Source: Gammaproteobacteria bacterium (GTDB lineage: Bacteria > Pseudomonadota > Gammaproteobacteria > S144-34). Taken from it: a stretch of DNA of 9,150 nt. Location of the stretch: contig WFOW01000145.1 of NCBI GenBank assembly GCA_015487895.1, positions 1 through 9,150 of the forward strand, in the 5' to 3' direction. A model generated the notes under the pieces. That model saw only the letters and a program-made list of their open reading frames with translations, was not told where the DNA came from and searched no databases. Below are positions 7,047 to 9,150 of this stretch, piece by piece. Positions within the stretch are counted from its first letter, which is position 1; the number at the start of each line of letters is the position of its first letter. The position numbers were made by a program, and so were the translations under genes.

Positions 7047-7645
7047 GCCAGGGCGCGCCGGTCGAGGCCCTCCACCGCCTCCTGCTCGTGGCGGCCGCGG
7101 CCGCCGCCGTGACGGGCGCCTGGCTGGCGCTCGCCCCCCGCTCCTTCCTCCGGCTGAACGCCTGGCTCGGGCGCTGGTACTCGACGCGCCGGGCGCTCCA
7201 TCCGCTCGACCGGCCCATCGCCGTGGAGCGCCGCCTCTACCGCCACCACCGCCTGCTGGGCGCGCTGCTCACGGCCGGCAGCCTCTACGCCACCTGGCGG
7301 CTCGCCACCGCCTACGACGAGGCCCGCCTCGTCGCGGCCCTGCGCCCGGACCTGCCCGCCCCCCTCGCCGGCGCCCTGCTGACCGGCTGGATGGCGTTCC
7401 TGCTGCTCGGGAACCTGGCGGCGCTGGCCGCAGGCATCGCCGCGCTCGTGCGGCCCTCCGCCCTCAAGGGCCTCGAGGCCTGGGCCAACCGCTGGATCTC
7501 GACCCGGCGGGCGCTGCGCTTCCTGGACGTGCCCCGCGGCGGCCCCGACCGCCTGGTGGCCCGCCACCCGCGGCTCGCGGGGGCGCTGCTGCTCGCCGCG
7601 GCGCTCTGGCTCGCCGCCGCCGCCTGGCTCGTGCCGCCCGGGTGA
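7043..7645 (+). CDS. Unknown four-helix membrane protein with internal duplication
   Basis: A 200-residue protein I do not recognise. It has four likely membrane helices: about 13-31, 71-87, 114-136 and 178-197. Between helices 1-2 and 3-4 lie two copies of a basic, Trp-rich segment. Copy 1 has LNAWLGRWYSTRRAL (38-52), then LD (55-56) and RHHRLLGALL (67-76). Copy 2 has LEAWANRWISTRRAL (144-158), LD (161-162) and RHPRLAGALL (174-183). The protein is thus a repeated helix-loop-helix unit; the basic loops probably lie on the cytoplasmic side. GTG at 7043 is preferred: it overlaps the mshF stop (GTGA) and follows GGAGG at 7031-7035. The position, last in the operon and before the pilin gene, suggests but does not prove a pilus-related role. 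No catalytic motif is visible. Confidence 0.8.
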   Translation: MSQGAPVEALHRLLLVAAAAAAVTGAWLALAPRSFLRLNAWLGRWYSTRRALHPLDRPIAVERRLYRHHRLLGALLTAGSLYATWRLATAYDEARLVAALRPDLPAPLAGALLTGWMAFLLLGNLAALAAGIAALVRPSALKGLEAWANRWISTRRALRFLDVPRGGPDRLVARHPRLAGALLLAAALWLAAAAWLVPPG

Positions 7646-7683
7646 GCGGAAGGCGCGAGTGGAACGTTTTCATTGCAGGATAA

Positions 7684-7700
7684 TGGCTTGGATCTTGCAA
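7684..7700 (+). promoter_or_regulatory. Sigma-54 (-24/-12) promoter of the pilin gene
   Basis: TGGC at 7684-7687 and TTGC at 7695-7698 are set so that GG (7685-7686) and GC (7697-7698) are exactly ten bases apart, the invariant RpoN spacing. Ten of the twelve consensus positions TGGCACG-N4-TTGC(A/T) match. Transcription should begin near 7710, giving a leader of about 115 bases before the mshA ATG. This promoter lies in the gap after the operon, in the right direction. RpoN promoters need an enhancer-binding activator; its site would probably lie inside the upstream gene and I could not identify it. Confidence 0.6.
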
Positions 7701-7714
7701 ACCGACCTGGCGTC

Positions 7715-7781
7715 GACGGCCCGACGCGGACTTCGCCGTCCGGGACGTGCCGCGGCGCGTCACAAGGCGACGCCCCGCGTC
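7715..7781 (+). promoter_or_regulatory. Structured 5' leader of mshA
   Basis: Hairpins are possible at 7715-7720/7735-7740 (6 bp), 7744-7750/7755-7761 (7 bp including one G-U, loop CGCG) and 7769-7773/7777-7781 (5 bp, loop CCC). They lie between the predicted start point and the ribosome binding site. GC-rich DNA forms such stems easily, so a regulatory role is only a possibility. Confidence 0.3.
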
Positions 7782-7812
7782 AGGCCAGAACGGGCTGCGG
7801 CCCGACAGAGAG

Positions 7813-7818
7813 AGGAGA
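7813..7818 (+). promoter_or_regulatory. Ribosome binding site of mshA
   Basis: AGGAGA within a longer purine run (7809-7819), seven bases before the ATG at 7826. It is the strongest site in the window, as expected for a major pilin, and decides against the longer frame that begins at 7673. Confidence 0.75.
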
Positions 7819-7825
7819 GCAGACC

Positions 7826-8278
7826 ATGAGAAAGGCGCAACGGGGCTTCACCCTCATCGAGCTCGTCATCGTCATCGTCATCCTCGGCGTGCTGGCTGCG
7901 TTCGCGCTGCCGCGCTTCATAGATGTAACCCAGGACGCTCGGCTGGCGGCGGTCAACGGCCTCGCTGGCAGTGTCCGGGCTGCGGCAGCGCTCGCTCACG
8001 CACAATGGCTCGTCGATGGACAGCCGACGTCCATCTCTATGGAAGGAATCACCATCGACATGGTCAACGGATACCCGGAGGTCGGCAACAACGGCATCGA
8101 AAAAGCGCTAACCGATTATTCGGGCTTTACGCTGAACCCAGCGACCCCGGCCGATTCCGACACCACATTGGAGTTCCAGCTTTCCAATGCGCCCACTCCC
8201 GCGAACTGCAAGGTTACCTACACCGAGGCTACCGCAAGCGCACCTGCGACCGTGACCGTGACGACCACGGGTTGCTAA
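7826..8278 (+). CDS. mshA: MSHA-type major pilin (type IVa prepilin) MshA
   Basis: A 150-residue type IV prepilin, the likely fibre subunit. The leader is seven residues (MRKAQRG), cut before F8. The mature N-terminus 'FTLIELVIVIVILGVLAAFALPRF' (split at the membrane helix) has Glu at +5 (E12). Continuing features seen in MshA pilins are 'DARLAAVNGLAGSVRAAAALA' around 38-57 and 'NGYP' (81-84). C128 and the last residue C150 should form the C-terminal disulfide loop, filled with Thr/Ala. The AGGAGA site fixes the ATG. The gene has its own sigma-54-like promoter and terminator and is visibly richer in A/T and in non-GC third positions than the assembly genes, as is common for exposed pilins that vary or are exchanged. 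It could be called mshB instead, but the size and 'GYP' segment favour mshA. Confidence 0.88.
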   Translation: MRKAQRGFTLIELVIVIVILGVLAAFALPRFIDVTQDARLAAVNGLAGSVRAAAALAHAQWLVDGQPTSISMEGITIDMVNGYPEVGNNGIEKALTDYSGFTLNPATPADSDTTLEFQLSNAPTPANCKVTYTEATASAPATVTVTTTGC

Positions 8279-8300
8279 CGCTCGTCGGTGATCCGGTAAC

Positions 8301-8326
8301 GAAAGGGGGGCTACGCCCCCCCTTTC
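8301..8326 (+). terminator. Terminator hairpin after mshA
   Basis: A perfect 10-bp stem (8301-8310 with 8317-8326, GAAAG5-G / C6-TTTC) and a six-base loop, 22 bases after the pilin stop. There is no long T tract after it, as the three T's are within the stem, so it resembles an intrinsic terminator without being canonical. It is symmetric enough to act on both strands. Confidence 0.65.
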
Positions 8327-8722
8327 TACGTGAGCGCAATAGAGCTTCCTCCGCAGGTAAAAGGGAGATCGGCCATTCAGCCCCTCCGGTAAGAAGCGGT
8401 TACGTGTGGCAGGCCAGCCGTGTGGTGGCGGTCTAAGCGGCGGCCATGCGGGGCACCGCGGGTCGCCCGCCCGGCCTCCGAATCATGTTAAGCCTGGCTT
8501 CCCGCCGGTCCCAGCGTGGCTGGAAACCGCGCCTACGGGAGATCGGGGACGTGGGCTGGAGGCTGCGCCTGCGGGGAGTCATGCCCACGGAGGGCGAGAG
8601 ACGTGCCTGTAATCCATGTCTCCGGCCCGAGGGCGCCACGCGCAGGCGGCGGAGCTGCCTGTCCACGGCACCGGCGCGGCTACGTTCCGGTCGCCGGCGA
8701 GCGCGGAAACCCATGCAAGATT
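8327..8722. other. Intergenic stretch without a convincing gene
   Basis: Short open frames here on both strands are Arg-rich, overlap one another, and lack ribosome binding sites or family features. The stretch holds the degenerate tandem repeat at 8518-8580. A 10-base word, GGGAGATCGG, occurs at 8363-8372 and again at 8537-8546. I see no tRNA, promoter or attachment site that I could defend. Confidence 0.5.
8518..8580. repeat. Two degenerate tandem copies of a 27-base unit
   Basis: Copies at 8518-8544 and 8554-8580, 36 bases apart, match at 20 of 27 positions. Shared parts are GGCTGGA, GCGCCT and CGGG. The unit resembles GC-rich extragenic repeats seen in many copies in gammaproteobacterial genomes. 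Two copies in one window cannot show whether it is dispersed. Confidence 0.45.
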
Positions 8723-8723
8723 C

Positions 8724-8741
8724 AAAAAAAGCCTGTTTTTT
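8724..8741 (-). terminator. A/T palindrome after the convergent gene
   Basis: Read on the minus strand, six A's (8741-8736), five bases (CAGGC) and seven T's (8730-8724) follow seven bases after the stop of the minus-strand gene. The T run suits transcription termination, but a stem of A/T pairs only is weak. It could also serve as the T tract for read-through from the plus strand. Confidence 0.35.
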
Positions 8742-8747
8742 GGCCCT

Positions 8748-9150
8748 CTATGGTGCAATCTCCAGCCGGGCCTTGGAGCCTGTGGTTGCATAGTACCAAC
8801 ACCATAGCCCCGCGTTGCATAGCCGTTCGAAAGCATCCTTCAATGTGATTCCTTGATCCGCGCGTTCCGCCGGCCACAACGCAGAGACGAAATAATCGTT
8901 CCCAACATTCCATACTGGGGGTTGCCTTAACTCAAGCATATCCTGGGTCTGCTTGGGATCGACAACAAAGAAAAGGCCTCTGATCGGAATGGCTGACAAC
9001 TCGTGCCGAACCTGATCCAGTGTCTGCGGCCCCAAGCCCTTCATCTCCGCATAAGAACCGCCGGTACGCTTATGCCGGCCATTGCAGTATCCCAATAGCT
9101 TGAGCTCGCCGTTGTGTAGCGCATGGGCAACGTTGGTGTCGCCGTACGAC
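8748..9150 (-). CDS. Unknown protein, C-terminal part (5' end beyond the right edge)
   Basis: The frame is open from the right edge to a TAG at 8750-8748, giving the last 134 residues of a protein I do not recognise. A TTG at 9095 is an internal Leu codon rather than a convincing start, since the frame continues upstream with ordinary sequence ('SYGDTNVAHALHNGELKLL'). It is a soluble-looking mixed sequence without membrane helices. Visible segments are 'GYCNGRHKRTGGSYAEMKGLG', split around Gly-Gly, then 'IPIRGLFFVVDP', 'LELRQPPVWN' and 'LWCWYYATTG' near the end. Base composition is much lower in GC than the pilus genes (27 of 60 in 8881-8940), suggesting different ancestry. It faces mshA, so it is not part of the pilus operon. 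Confidence 0.65.
   Translation of the reverse strand, partial: SYGDTNVAHALHNGELKLLGYCNGRHKRTGGSYAEMKGLGPQTLDQVRHELSAIPIRGLFFVVDPKQTQDMLELRQPPVWNVGNDYFVSALWPAERADQGITLKDAFERLCNAGLWCWYYATTGSKARLEIAP

Noticed and set aside
7679..7684. GATAAT as a sigma-70 -10 box
   Set aside because: No -35 element about 17 bases upstream; the overlapping -24/-12 match is much better.
7673..7825. An N-terminal extension of the pilin from an upstream ATG
   Set aside because: It would cover the sigma-54 site and the ribosome binding site and give a leader of nearly 60 residues; the ATG at 7826 has a strong site and a normal seven-residue leader.
8518..8580. A possible CRISPR remnant
   Set aside because: Only two units, with 7 of 27 mismatches and a 9-base spacer; no cas genes.
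8446..8793. A plus-strand open frame of 115 codons in the region after mshA
   Set aside because: No ribosome binding site, Arg-rich product, runs over the tandem repeat and into the minus-strand gene.

Overview
The window is a piece of an MSHA-type (mannose-sensitive haemagglutinin) type IV pilus locus from a very GC-rich proteobacterium. The order mshL-mshM-mshN-mshE-mshG-mshF-(membrane protein)-mshA follows the core order of the Vibrio msh cluster and is also found in beta- and gammaproteobacteria. Third codon positions are almost all G or C. I cannot fix the genus from the sequence.

Region 1 (1-7645) is one tightly packed plus-strand block. It starts inside the secretin gene mshL (5' end outside the window). 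It continues with the AAA ATPase mshM, the membrane-anchored TPR protein mshN, the assembly ATPase mshE, the inner-membrane platform protein mshG and the prepilin-like mshF. Last comes a four-helix membrane protein of unknown function, built from an internally duplicated unit. Junctions are short gaps (2, 27, 15 and 3 bases) or 4-base GTGA stop/start overlaps, as expected of one operon with translational coupling. MshE has two 24-residue MshEN-type motifs, which predicts control by cyclic di-GMP.

Region 2 (7646-8330) is a separate transcription unit for the major pilin. It has a good sigma-54 (-24/-12) promoter match, a GC-rich leader able to form hairpins, a strong ribosome binding site, a 150-residue MshA-like prepilin gene and a 10-bp-stem terminator hairpin. 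The pilin gene is visibly less GC-rich than the assembly genes.

Region 3 (8331-9150) does not look like pilus DNA. It holds about 400 bases without a convincing gene, including a degenerate tandem repeat, then an A/T palindrome. After that comes the 3' part of a minus-strand gene of unknown function and lower GC, convergent with mshA and open at the right edge. The minor pilin genes that follow mshA in Vibrio (mshC, D, O, P, Q) do not follow here within the window.

Together, MshE powers polymerisation through MshG. MshM and MshN are expected to link or place the machine, and MshL is the outer-membrane channel. MshF is a minor or initiating pilin candidate, and MshA is the fibre subunit. The main points for follow-up are the duplicated membrane protein, the sigma-54 promoter of the pilin gene, the long MshF leader and the unknown convergent gene.
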